DNA of 64,000 bases from Roseateles_B flavus (GTDB lineage Bacteria > Pseudomonadota > Gammaproteobacteria > Burkholderiales > Burkholderiaceae_C). Both the position numbers and the translations under genes were made by a program. The notes beneath the pieces are model-generated. The model saw only the letters and a program-made list of their open reading frames with translations. It was not told where the DNA came from and made no database searches. The stretch lies in assembly GCF_039872765.1 (NCBI RefSeq), contig NZ_JBDPZC010000003.1, forward strand, positions 62,001-126,000, written 5' to 3'. Below, piece after piece: positions 25,970 to 33,410 of the stretch (positions are counted from its first letter, which is position 1; the number at the start of each line of letters is the position of its first letter).

Positions 25970-27109
25970 ATGTCGATTCACACCGAACCCCTGGCGGCGT
26001 CCCAGGCTGCCGGGCCCTTCTCCCTCTGCATCAGCGAGGACCAGCGCCAGATGCTGGAACCGGTGCGGCGCTTCGCCCGCGAACGCCTGCAGCCGCTGCT
26101 CAACGAGGCGGCCACCGAGGCGCGTCGTCAGGAGGCCCGGCAGACCGCGCAGCAGCTGGGCCTGGCCAGCGCGATGATGTCCGAAGGCCAGGGCGGCCTG
26201 GGCATCCAGCCCTTCGAGCTGTGCCTGCTGCTCGAGGAGCTCGCCAGCGGCCCCCTGGGACTGGCGGCCGAGCTGACCGTCTCACTGCCTGCCCTGGCCA
26301 TCAGCCGCGACCATGAATGGCTGTGCCGCCTGCTGCCCCAGGACAGCGAAGCCCTGCTCGCCGGCCTGCGGGCCCTGCCGCTGGCCGTGGCGGCCCCGTC
26401 GCCCAAGCCCACCTTTGCCCTGCTGCCGCGACAAGCCGCGGGCCTGCTGGTGCTGGCGCCGGATGAGGACAGGCGCTGGCGTCTTCGCTGGCTGGACGAA
26501 GTGGCCCTGCGCGATCTGGTGCTGCCCGGCGCCGAGGCGCAGGTGAGCGAGGGGCTGCGCCTGGTCCGCCTGCCGCCGGCCGGCGAGATCCACGGCACCG
26601 GCTTCAGCGCCACGCTGCCGGCCGGCGCCTGCCAGTCCATCCTGGTCTGGCAGGGGCTGTGGCTGGCGGGGCTCCTGGCCGGCGCCGCCCGCGCCGCCAC
26701 CGCCTTCGCCTTCAGCTACGCACAGACGCGGGTCGCCTTCCAGCGCCCCATCATCCACCACCAGGCCGTCGCCCTGAAGCTGGCGGACATGGCCATCGCC
26801 ACGGACGCCCTGCGCCTGCAGGTCTGGGACGTCGCGACCCGCCTCGCCCGGCCCGACCGCCTGCCAGCGGGGCACTTTGCCGCGATGGCCCGGCAGGTGA
26901 TGGGCGCGAGCCTGGAGATCCACCGGCATGCCGTGCAGGTCTGTGGCGGCCATGGCTACGTCGAGGGCTTCCCGCCGGCCCGCCGCTTCCAGGATGCGCG
27001 GGTGCTGGGTCTCATGCTGATGGAACTGGCACAGGCCAGCGCCCACGAAGAGGCGGCCTTCGAGGAGGCCCGCGGCGAGGCGGGCGGCAACCGCAGGGTC
27101 CTGGTGTGA
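25970..27109 (+). CDS. acyl-CoA dehydrogenase-like flavoprotein
   Basis: A 379-residue protein of the acyl-CoA dehydrogenase fold. The N-terminal helical domain (QRQMLEPVRRFARERLQPLL) and the C-terminal FAD-binding half (YAQTRVAFQRPIIHHQAVALKL) are well kept, including QVCGGHGYVEGFPPARRFQDARV with the catalytic-base Glu. The middle beta domain is reduced and diverged, so the substrate is probably not an ordinary fatty acyl-CoA. Related enzymes oxidise carrier-bound aminoacyl groups. I infer alpha,beta-desaturation of the ACP-bound intermediate. The stop overlaps the GNAT start. Confidence 0.8.
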   Translation: MSIHTEPLAASQAAGPFSLCISEDQRQMLEPVRRFARERLQPLLNEAATEARRQEARQTAQQLGLASAMMSEGQGGLGIQPFELCLLLEELASGPLGLAAELTVSLPALAISRDHEWLCRLLPQDSEALLAGLRALPLAVAAPSPKPTFALLPRQAAGLLVLAPDEDRRWRLRWLDEVALRDLVLPGAEAQVSEGLRLVRLPPAGEIHGTGFSATLPAGACQSILVWQGLWLAGLLAGAARAATAFAFSYAQTRVAFQRPIIHHQAVALKLADMAIATDALRLQVWDVATRLARPDRLPAGHFAAMARQVMGASLEIHRHAVQVCGGHGYVEGFPPARRFQDARVLGLMLMELAQASAHEEAAFEEARGEAGGNRRVLV

Positions 27110-27633
27110 ACGCCCCCGCGCGCTTCTTCATGCGCAGCCCCGGGCCGGAGGACCTGGACCGGGTGCATGGCTGGATGGCGGACCCGGACGTCCATGGCTG
27201 GTTCGACTTCGGCCTGGGCCGCCAGCAGGTCAGCACGGTCGCGCTGACCATGATGGCCCGCAGCCCGCAGTACTGCATGAGGGTCTTCGGTGAACAGGGG
27301 ACCGACGCCCCCCTGGGCCTCGTGGTGCTCAGCGAGGTGCAGCACCCCTTCGGCACCGCCCATTTCTGGGTGGTCCGGGACCGCGGGCGCTCCGCCTACC
27401 CGGGCATCACGGCGGACGCGAGCCGGGCCCTGCTGCATGAGGGCTTCGACCAGCTCGGCCGATGCGCCGTCAATGCCTGGGTCGTGGAAAGCAATGAACG
27501 CTCCCTGCGTCTCCTGCAAGCCGTGGGCTTCCAGATCTATGGCGTGCAGCAGGCATGCCACCGGCTGGGCGGGCGTCTCCTGGGCCGTGTGCACCTGGAG
27601 CTGCTGCCCCAATGGTTTTACCGACAGTCCTAG
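27106..27633 (+). CDS. GNAT family N-acetyltransferase
   Basis: A 175-residue RimJ/RimL-like acyltransferase. SPGPEDLDRVHGWMADPDV and the C-terminal VNAWVVESNERSLRLLQAVGF are typical of the fold. I chose the GTG at 27106 because it overlaps the upstream TGA as GTGA, the usual coupling in this operon; the ATG at 27130 is an alternative. In this setting it may acylate an amine exposed by the decarboxylase. Self-protection by acetylation is another possibility. Confidence 0.75.
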   Translation: MNAPARFFMRSPGPEDLDRVHGWMADPDVHGWFDFGLGRQQVSTVALTMMARSPQYCMRVFGEQGTDAPLGLVVLSEVQHPFGTAHFWVVRDRGRSAYPGITADASRALLHEGFDQLGRCAVNAWVVESNERSLRLLQAVGFQIYGVQQACHRLGGRLLGRVHLELLPQWFYRQS

Positions 27634-27676
27634 AGATTCGCCAGCGTGGGTTTCTCGTGCATTCGAAGGAGTTGTG

Positions 27677-28717
27677 ATGAGTGAGTTGTGGCGATGCACC
27701 GTGACAGGCAGCAGCCTCTGCCTGCCCCATACCCGATCCTGGTTCCACGGCCTGCGGGCGCAGCAGCGGACCCCCAGCAGCCTGTACCTGACGGAACCGG
27801 GCAGCGAGTACAACCTGCCCTTCGGTCGCTGGGGCGACCCGCCCTTCCCCCATGTGGAAGCGATGTACACCCCGGCCCCCGTGCTGCTGCACATGGCCGA
27901 GCCCGGCGTCAGCGCCTCGGACCTGGCCCTGGTCGCCGCACGCGCCGTGGTCGCGGAGCTGGGCAAGACCTGGCACGGCAAGAACAGGACCATCGATATC
28001 CTCATCTACTGCCACAGCACCTCCAACGAGGACATCGCCGATGCCATCGGCGGACGCCTGCAGTACGAGCTGGGCCTCACGACGCCACTGGTGTTCTGCC
28101 TCTCGCAGAACCTGTGCAGTGCGCTGATGGCCCTGCGTCTGGCCACGGCCCTGCTGCAGGAGGAGCCCGGCCTGCAGCGCGCCCTCATCGTGGCCTCGGA
28201 GAAATGGATCCACCCCTTCGTGCGCAGCTTCGGGCAGGCAGCTGTCTTCGAGGACGGCGCGGCGGCCGTGCTGATCGAGCGGGCCGGCGGCCAGGGCTGG
28301 CAGCTCGGCGAGATCCACCACGTCAATGCGCCCGATGCCCCTTCGCCCTTCGACAGCACCGTGCCAGCCATGCTGCGGCTGATGAGCGAGCAGGCACCGC
28401 GAGCCATCCGCAGCCTGCTGGAGGCCGAGGGCGTGGCCCCGGCCGACCTGGCCTTCGTCGCCCAGCCCACCCTGGATGCCACCCTGTGCGCCCAGGTGCT
28501 GAGGGATGCCGGGCTGGAGCACCTGCGCCTGCGCCCGCACGGGGAGCGCCGCGGCCACCTGGCTTCGGCCGAGGCCCTGGCCAATCTGCACGAGCTGCGG
28601 CATGCCGGCACGGCGCAGCGGGGGCAGATGGGCCTGCTGTGGGGCGTCGGGCTGCAGGGTGAAGCCGCCTGCTGCCTGCTCAGGCCGGCGCAGGCCGAGA
28701 TGGAGGAGCAACGATGA
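27677..28717 (+). CDS. KAS III-like enzyme (pair B, subunit 1)
   Basis: A 346-residue FabH-like protein and paralogue of 19736-20791; both end in an LLWG-G--GEAACCLL-type strand. Unlike that copy it keeps a nucleophile, Cys147 in CLSQNLCSALMAL. The PHQ position reads AQPTLD, so the usual His is missing there, while RRGHLASAEAL places His where FabH has Asn. A strong Shine-Dalgarno (GAAGGAG) precedes the ATG. It follows the GNAT gene by 43 bp, probably within the same transcript, and overlaps subunit 2 by 4 bp. Confidence 0.8.
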   Translation: MSELWRCTVTGSSLCLPHTRSWFHGLRAQQRTPSSLYLTEPGSEYNLPFGRWGDPPFPHVEAMYTPAPVLLHMAEPGVSASDLALVAARAVVAELGKTWHGKNRTIDILIYCHSTSNEDIADAIGGRLQYELGLTTPLVFCLSQNLCSALMALRLATALLQEEPGLQRALIVASEKWIHPFVRSFGQAAVFEDGAAAVLIERAGGQGWQLGEIHHVNAPDAPSPFDSTVPAMLRLMSEQAPRAIRSLLEAEGVAPADLAFVAQPTLDATLCAQVLRDAGLEHLRLRPHGERRGHLASAEALANLHELRHAGTAQRGQMGLLWGVGLQGEAACCLLRPAQAEMEEQR

Positions 28718-29682
28718 GCGCGCCGCGTACCCCCTTCGGCATCGAGGCTGCCAGCCACTACCTGCCACCACGTGTCTCGGTGGAAGACTGGGCACGGGCT
28801 CATGACGTCCCCGACGAGACGCTGCGGCTCCTGCATGACAACGGCATGCGCTACTTCCACCATGCCGGCGAGGCCACGGTAGAGCAGCTGGCCTCCCGTG
28901 CCCTGGACACGCTCTTCGAGCAGCACGCGATCGATCCGGCCTCGGTGGACCTGCTGATCTTTGTGCACTCACTGCCCAGCAGCATGCCGGCCCCGCCCTC
29001 AAGCCTGCCGGCCCGGCTGGCCGCCACCTTCGGCCTGCGGCAGGCCCGCAGCTTCGCCCTGACCGGCCAGAACTGCGCCGGCCTCCTGGCCGCCCTGCGC
29101 GTCATGCGCAGCCTCTTCATGGCCGAGCCGCAGCTCAAGCGGGTGCTGCTGGTCAGTGCGGACCGGGCCTGCGGCGAGCGCTACCGCGAAGTCGGCGCCT
29201 TTTCCTTCGAGAGCGACGGCGCCTGCGCCCTGCTGCTGTCCCGCCACCATCCCTTCAACAGGCCGCTGGCCTTTGCGGGGCATGTGGACGGCCGGCATCA
29301 CGGCGGCTTCCGGCGGCCGCAGGCCAGGACCCACGAGTACCGGGCGCTCTACGGCCTGGTCGCCCATCGCCTGATCAGCCGCACGGCTCAGGCCAGCCAG
29401 CTGGCGCTGGAGGACTTCCGCCACCTGCTGCCCGTCAACCTGGACCGGCACGTGTTCGAGCGGCTGGCGGCCAGCCTGCACATGCCGGTGGACTGGGTAT
29501 TCACGGCGAATATCGCCGAGCATGGCCACGTCATGTGCTGCGACGTGGTCATCAATCTGCTGGACCTATGGAACCGGCATGCCCTGGACGCCCGGGAGAA
29601 CCTGCTCTTCTTCATGTCAGGCAACAACGGTTCATTTGCGACCATGGCGCTTGGCAACTGTCAATCCTTTCACGAGGGTTGA
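28714..29682 (+). CDS. KAS III-like enzyme (pair B, subunit 2)
   Basis: A 322-residue paralogue of 20778-21722, with similar N-termini (YLPPRVSVEDWA against YLPERKVSVEEWG). The nucleophile is Cys121 in ALTGQNCAGLLAAL. The His-Gln-Asn region has become LPVNLDRHVF, and EHGHVMCCD again puts His in place of the FabH Asn. The chemistry is therefore unlikely to be ordinary FabH condensation. It is the last gene of the ten-gene run; a long inverted repeat follows 21 bp after its stop. Confidence 0.8.
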   Translation: MSAPRTPFGIEAASHYLPPRVSVEDWARAHDVPDETLRLLHDNGMRYFHHAGEATVEQLASRALDTLFEQHAIDPASVDLLIFVHSLPSSMPAPPSSLPARLAATFGLRQARSFALTGQNCAGLLAALRVMRSLFMAEPQLKRVLLVSADRACGERYREVGAFSFESDGACALLLSRHHPFNRPLAFAGHVDGRHHGGFRRPQARTHEYRALYGLVAHRLISRTAQASQLALEDFRHLLPVNLDRHVFERLAASLHMPVDWVFTANIAEHGHVMCCDVVINLLDLWNRHALDARENLLFFMSGNNGSFATMALGNCQSFHEG

Positions 29683-29703
29683 CCCATGAACGAGTGACAT
29701 GAA

Positions 29704-29732
29704 GTGCTAGCCTCACGGCCGTGAGCTAGCAC
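29704..29732. promoter_or_regulatory. 29-bp near-perfect palindrome between the biosynthetic operon and luxR
   Basis: GTGCTAG plus CTCACGG on the left pairs completely with CCGTGAG plus CTAGCAC on the right, with a single unpaired C at 29711 and no loop. It lies 21 bp after the last KAS III-like gene and about 150 bp before luxR. No T-run follows on either strand, so an operator is more likely than an intrinsic terminator, though a Rho-independent role cannot be excluded. Confidence 0.55.
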
Positions 29733-29882
29733 GCTGCACGAAGCGTTTGCTTCTCGATGTGTCGGCGCGGCCAGACTGCGCCCCGAAGACCATCGATGCG
29801 CTACTCACCGGAGGGCTTGCGAGCGCGTACGGGAATCGTCGGAAGTACGACCCGCCCGCTCGAGGTGTTGTGGGAGTTTCTG

Positions 29883-30611
29883 ATGCGCGAATTCATCGAG
29901 GACGCCGGCCGGGCTGACACCCTTCCCGAGCTCCTGGCATCGTTCGAACGGGCGGTCCGCCGCCTCGACTTCGAGCACTATTCCTTCTCCTGCTGGGAGG
30001 CCAAGGGTGGCTCCGGCGCCTCGCCGGCGGGCGAGCATCGCATCCTGGCGCAGAACTATCCGTCCCCCTGGGTGGACCGCTACCGGGATCGCGACTATTT
30101 CAGCAAGGATCCCGTCATCCGCCATGCGCGCGGCACGGCCAAGCCCTTTCAGTGGAGCGACCTGGCCGTCCAGGGCAGCCGCGAAGAGGCGGTCCTGCAG
30201 GAAGCCTTCGCCGCCGGGCTGCGCGAGGGCATGGCCGTGCCCATCCATGAACCCTGGGGACGGATCTACCTGACGACGCTGGCCACCCGGCGGGCAGCGT
30301 CCGCGGCCGCGCTCGACGCGGACCAGCTGAGGACCCAGGCCCACATGCTGGCCGTCATCTTCCATGCCCGCTATGCGGCGCTGGGCGGGCTGCAGGCCCG
30401 GGACCGGCCCGTCGGCCTGACGCCGCGGGAAAGCGAGTGCCTGACGTGGGTGGCCCAGGGCAAGTCGTCCTGGGACATCGGGCAGCTGATGGCGGTGTCC
30501 GAGCACACGGTCAACTTCCATCTGAAGAATGCCATGCGCAAGTTCGATACCGCCAGCCGGGTGACTGCAGCGGTCCGCGCGGCCAGCCTGGGCCTGATCC
30601 ACCTGCCCTGA
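29883..30611 (+). CDS. LuxR-type quorum-sensing transcriptional regulator
   Basis: A 242-residue regulator with an N-terminal autoinducer-binding domain and a C-terminal LuxR HTH. The residues invariant in acyl-homoserine-lactone receptors are all present: NYPSPWVDRY (Trp, Tyr), KDPVIRHA (Asp-Pro), FQWSDL (Trp) and REGMAVPI (Gly). The HTH reads LTPRESECLTWVAQGKSSWD with VSEHTVNFHLKNAMRKF. I chose the ATG at 29883, which has GGGAG seven bases upstream and gives the family length; an ATG at 29793 is in frame. It lies between the biosynthetic operon and luxI, all on one strand, and should sense the LuxI product. Confidence 0.9.
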   Translation: MREFIEDAGRADTLPELLASFERAVRRLDFEHYSFSCWEAKGGSGASPAGEHRILAQNYPSPWVDRYRDRDYFSKDPVIRHARGTAKPFQWSDLAVQGSREEAVLQEAFAAGLREGMAVPIHEPWGRIYLTTLATRRAASAAALDADQLRTQAHMLAVIFHARYAALGGLQARDRPVGLTPRESECLTWVAQGKSSWDIGQLMAVSEHTVNFHLKNAMRKFDTASRVTAAVRAASLGLIHLP

Positions 30612-30793
30612 GCCCATCATCAGCGCTGTGCAGCGCGCAGCGCCGGACGACCGTGCGGCAACGCGGGCCCTCCTGCCAGGTGCAGACGCCTGCCGCCTTG
30701 CCCGCCCGCGCCAATCACTGCCCGCCTGGCTGCAGGGCTCCGACGGCGTCCGCAGCCACCGGGGCAGGCTTGCGCACCCCGCCATGGCGCCTG

Positions 30794-30807
30794 GGGTCAG
30801 GTCTTGC
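30794..30807 (+). repeat. 14-bp dispersed repeat, copy 2
   Basis: GGGTCAGGTCTTGC, identical to the copy at 47588-47601 and the reverse complement of 19332-19345 and 63966-63979. It lies within the left arm and loop of an 8-bp inverted repeat. Confidence 0.6.
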
Positions 30808-31020
30808 CGGCAACGCCTTCGACCCCAGCAAAGACCGGGGCATTGAACCCCTGTCGATGAGCGCAGCTCCCGCACCGCCAAGGCCCTGAGGGCCCGCTGA
30901 CGTGACGCTGCGCCATGCCTCGCAGGGGCGCCGTCGAGCGAAGCGTGCGTCGCTGCCGCGCTTGCTGCCGTCGGCCACCGTCGATGGCCTCGATGCGTCA
31001 CCCGATGCCTAGCCGCTGGC

Positions 31021-31062
31021 CCTTGCAATCGCCTTGCAATCGCCTTGCAATCGCCTTGCAAA
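31021..31062 (+). repeat. 11-bp tandem repeat array upstream of luxI
   Basis: Three perfect units of CCTTGCAATCG and a fourth diverging after CCTTGCAA. Each unit carries the self-complementary core TTGCAA, and the 11-bp period places the cores on nearly the same helical face. The array ends about 130 bp before the candidate luxI -10. Confidence 0.75.
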
Positions 31063-31148
31063 TCCCTTCACTCAGACAGCTTCGTGCGTGCGTCGCCATG
31101 CCTGTCGCACGCTGGCGCCCAGGCGCGCCGGGCATGGCCTGCGTTCAA

Positions 31149-31195
31149 GCTCTCTGACTGGGTAGGTGCCTGGCCGAGGTCGATGTTTCTAGCAT
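31149..31195 (+). promoter_or_regulatory. candidate LuxR-type box and promoter of luxI
   Basis: The 18-mer at 31149-31166 (GCTCTCTGACTGGGTAGG) matches the box ahead of the ACP operon at 12 of 18 bases and keeps nCT..C......G..AGn symmetry. TAGCAT (31190-31195) is the candidate -10. The box centre is 32.5 bp upstream of the -10, exactly as at the ACP operon. No good -35 is visible, as expected for an activator-dependent promoter. Confidence 0.5.
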
Positions 31196-31224
31196 CCCAC
31201 GCATGCCAACGGGAGGAGCCCTCC

Positions 31225-31863
31225 ATGATCGAAGTCCATCCATCCCTGCCCGCCGATTCGCCCGTGGCGCAGGAGCTCTACCACTTCCGCTACCGTGTCT
31301 TCGTCCAGCATGCCGGCTGGGAATTGCCCTGCCAGCAGCAACAGGAGCGCGACCAGTTCGACACGCCAGGCGCCGTCCACCTGGTCAGCCGCGCAGCCAA
31401 TGGCCGCATCGCGGGGCTGCTGCGCCTGCTACCCACGATGGCGCCCTACATGATCGAGAAGCTCTGGCCCGATCTGCTGGCGCCCTATCCGGCGCCGCGT
31501 TCCCCACAGATCTGGGAGGTCACGCGACTGGGCACGGACCCCGAGCTGGGCCTGCTCGAGCGCGGCCAGACGGTCGCCGAGCTGGTCACAGCCTGCCTCG
31601 AGTACGGCCTGGACCATGGCATCCAGCAGATGCTGGCCGTGATGAGCGAGGACCACGCACGCCGCGTCGTCATGGGCATGGGATGGCGCTACGAGCGCTG
31701 CGGTCCCATGCGCCTGCTGGGCGGCTCGCCCGTCATCGCCCTGCGCCTCAGGCTCAGCGAGGACGCGCTGGCCCGCGTACGCCAGCGCACCCGCCTGACG
31801 GCTCGACTGTGCCTCCAAGCCCACTCGTCGCGGGCCCTGCCCGCCCTTGCCCTGCCCGCCTGA
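31225..31863 (+). CDS. LuxI-family acyl-homoserine lactone synthase
   Basis: A 212-residue LuxI-type synthase that joins an acyl donor to S-adenosylmethionine. The conserved residues are present: FRYRVFVQHAGWELP (Arg, Phe, Trp), ERDQFD (Glu, Asp, Asp), GLLRLLPT (Arg) and IWEVTRLG (Glu, Arg). GGGAGGAG lies just upstream of the ATG at 31225. A second acyl-CoA dehydrogenase gene follows after 15 bp and is surely co-transcribed. That suggests the acyl donor is a modified acyl-CoA, as in the BjaI/RpaI class, rather than a plain fatty acyl-ACP; this is inference. Confidence 0.92.
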   Translation: MIEVHPSLPADSPVAQELYHFRYRVFVQHAGWELPCQQQQERDQFDTPGAVHLVSRAANGRIAGLLRLLPTMAPYMIEKLWPDLLAPYPAPRSPQIWEVTRLGTDPELGLLERGQTVAELVTACLEYGLDHGIQQMLAVMSEDHARRVVMGMGWRYERCGPMRLLGGSPVIALRLRLSEDALARVRQRTRLTARLCLQAHSSRALPALALPA

Positions 31864-31878
31864 GAAAGGACCCTCTCC

Positions 31879-33081
31879 ATGAACCTGAGTACCGACTTGC
31901 AACTCGACCAGCTGCAGCAGCGGCTGCATGCCATGGGCCTGTCCATGCAGGACCTCTGCAGCGCCATGCGGCAGCACGCCGCCGCCGTCGATGAAACGGG
32001 CGACATCCCATCCGGATTCTGGAAGCAGGTCTCCGTGCGGGCCTTGAACCTCAACCTCGTGCCCCCCGAGCATGGTGGCGACGAGGGGCTGTGGCCCCTC
32101 ATGCAGCGCGTACTGCTGATGGAGCAGCTGGGCCACGCCGACCCGGCGCTGGCGCTGGCCCTGCCCGGGCCCGGCCTGTCCACGCCGCCCTTGCTGGCGC
32201 TGGCCTCGCAGGAGCAGCAGCGCGAGCTGTTCAGCCGATTCCAGAGCGATGTGCCCGTCTGGGGAGGCTTCGCCATCACGGAGCCGGACATCGGTTCCGA
32301 CGCCACGGCCCTGCGCACCAGCGCCCGGGCCTGCAGCGAGGGCTATGTGCTGAACGGCACCAAGTGCTTCATCACCAATGGGGCGCGAGCCGACTTCGTG
32401 GTCACCTTCGCCACCCTGGACAAGGGTCGGGGTCGCTTCGGCGTGCGGGCCTTTGCCGTCGACCGCCGGACGCCCGGCTTCCAGGTCGTGCGCCTGGAGA
32501 AGATGCTGGGGCTGCGAGGCAGCCAGCTGGCCGTGCTGTCCTACGCCGACTGCCTGGTGCCGCACGAGAGCCTGCTGCAGCGCGGGGACGAAAGCCGGCT
32601 GCATGACGCCTTCTCCGGCGCGCAGAGTTCCTGGGACTATTTCCGGCCGGTGCTGTCCTCGGTGATCGTCGGCAGCTGCGCTCGGGTGCGCGACGAGCTC
32701 GTGAGCTATCTGGAAGCCGCCAGACCGCAGTCCGCCCACTGGGGGCAGCAGCAGGTGGCAGCCATGCTCAGCAGCATCAGCGGCAAGATCAGCGCGGCGC
32801 GCCTCCTGTGCCACAAGGCGGCATGGCGCCATGAGCAGGGCCTGCCGGTGTCCAAGGATTCGTCCATGGCCAAGGCCTATGCCTCGCGCATCGCCATGGA
32901 GATCGCGGAGACCGTGCTGCAGACCGTGGGGCTCGAAGGCCTGCACGAGCACCCCGTGTTCGAGCGCTTCTACCGCGACGCCAAGGCCTACGACATCCTG
33001 GAGGGCACCGGCGACATGCAGCGCCTGATGGTCGCGCGATTGCAGCAGCGCCAGAGCGTCGAGGACGGCATGCTGGCCTGA
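31879..33081 (+). CDS. acyl-CoA dehydrogenase linked to luxI
   Basis: A 400-residue acyl-CoA dehydrogenase with full domain structure. The features are the middle-domain FAD/substrate loop FAITEPDIGSDATALRT, KCFITNGARADFVV, and a C-terminal GLHEHPVFERFYRDAK (Glu at the usual catalytic position) with ILEGTGDMQRLMVARL. AAAGGA precedes the ATG, 15 bp after luxI. I infer that it supplies or modifies the acyl-CoA used by LuxI, for example by making an alpha,beta-unsaturated acyl chain. It is more canonical than the operon flavoprotein 25970-27109, so the two are probably not redundant. Confidence 0.86.
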   Translation: MNLSTDLQLDQLQQRLHAMGLSMQDLCSAMRQHAAAVDETGDIPSGFWKQVSVRALNLNLVPPEHGGDEGLWPLMQRVLLMEQLGHADPALALALPGPGLSTPPLLALASQEQQRELFSRFQSDVPVWGGFAITEPDIGSDATALRTSARACSEGYVLNGTKCFITNGARADFVVTFATLDKGRGRFGVRAFAVDRRTPGFQVVRLEKMLGLRGSQLAVLSYADCLVPHESLLQRGDESRLHDAFSGAQSSWDYFRPVLSSVIVGSCARVRDELVSYLEAARPQSAHWGQQQVAAMLSSISGKISAARLLCHKAAWRHEQGLPVSKDSSMAKAYASRIAMEIAETVLQTVGLEGLHEHPVFERFYRDAKAYDILEGTGDMQRLMVARLQQRQSVEDGMLA

Positions 33082-33410
33082 GCATGAGGCGCCCTGCCTG
33101 AGGGTCCGGACGGGGCGTCAAGCCGCACGAGCAAGCCAGACCCGAAGGCTGCAAAGGCAAGCGGACCGGACGGCTGCATGAAGGGATCTCACAAACAACC
33201 CGGATGAGTGGCCTGCCCGCGCAGGCCGCTTAAGTAGACCGCTCAAGCAGACAGCTCAAGCGGGACGAATCATCCAGGCGCGTCCAGCCGCAGCAGCCCA
33301 GCGTCGAGTGAGGCCTTGGGTCATGCCCTTCGAGGCCTTGGGCCACGCCGAGGCTGCCAACAAGGCCGGGCGAGCGGCCTGCCCTCGGCCTACCCTCGGC
33401 CTGCAGCAAC
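33082..33410. other. intergenic region after the luxI operon
   Basis: 329 bp between the convergent luxI-linked dehydrogenase and gntR genes. It has one clear hairpin, GGCCTGC (33210-33216) pairing with GCAGGCC (33221-33227) around CCGC, which could end either transcript but lacks a T-run. Short direct repeats (GCTCAAGC; CGAGGCCTTGGG) follow. I see no gene. Confidence 0.5.

Larger units (their letters stand above)
30612..31224 (+). other. luxR-luxI intergenic region
   Basis: 613 bp in which I find no convincing gene. It contains an 8-bp inverted repeat (CTGGGGTC 30791-30798, GACCCCAG 30821-30828) that overlaps a copy of the 14-bp dispersed repeat, an array of 11-bp repeats (31021-31062), and the candidate luxI promoter with a lux-type box. 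It is unusually long for a luxR-luxI gap and may hold a small RNA, for which I have no direct evidence. Confidence 0.55.

Noticed and set aside
28006..29138. Minus-strand frames opposite the KAS III-like pair B
   Set aside because: Arg/Ser/Ala-rich shadow translations without ribosome sites, opposite genes with conserved active-site patterns.
29704..29732. Palindrome read as the intrinsic terminator of the biosynthetic operon
   Set aside because: The stem is long and GC-containing, but there is no loop and no T-run on either strand. Kept as a candidate operator instead.
31021..31062. Repeat array as a minimal CRISPR
   Set aside because: Units are 11 bp and directly abutting with no spacers, and no cas genes are present.
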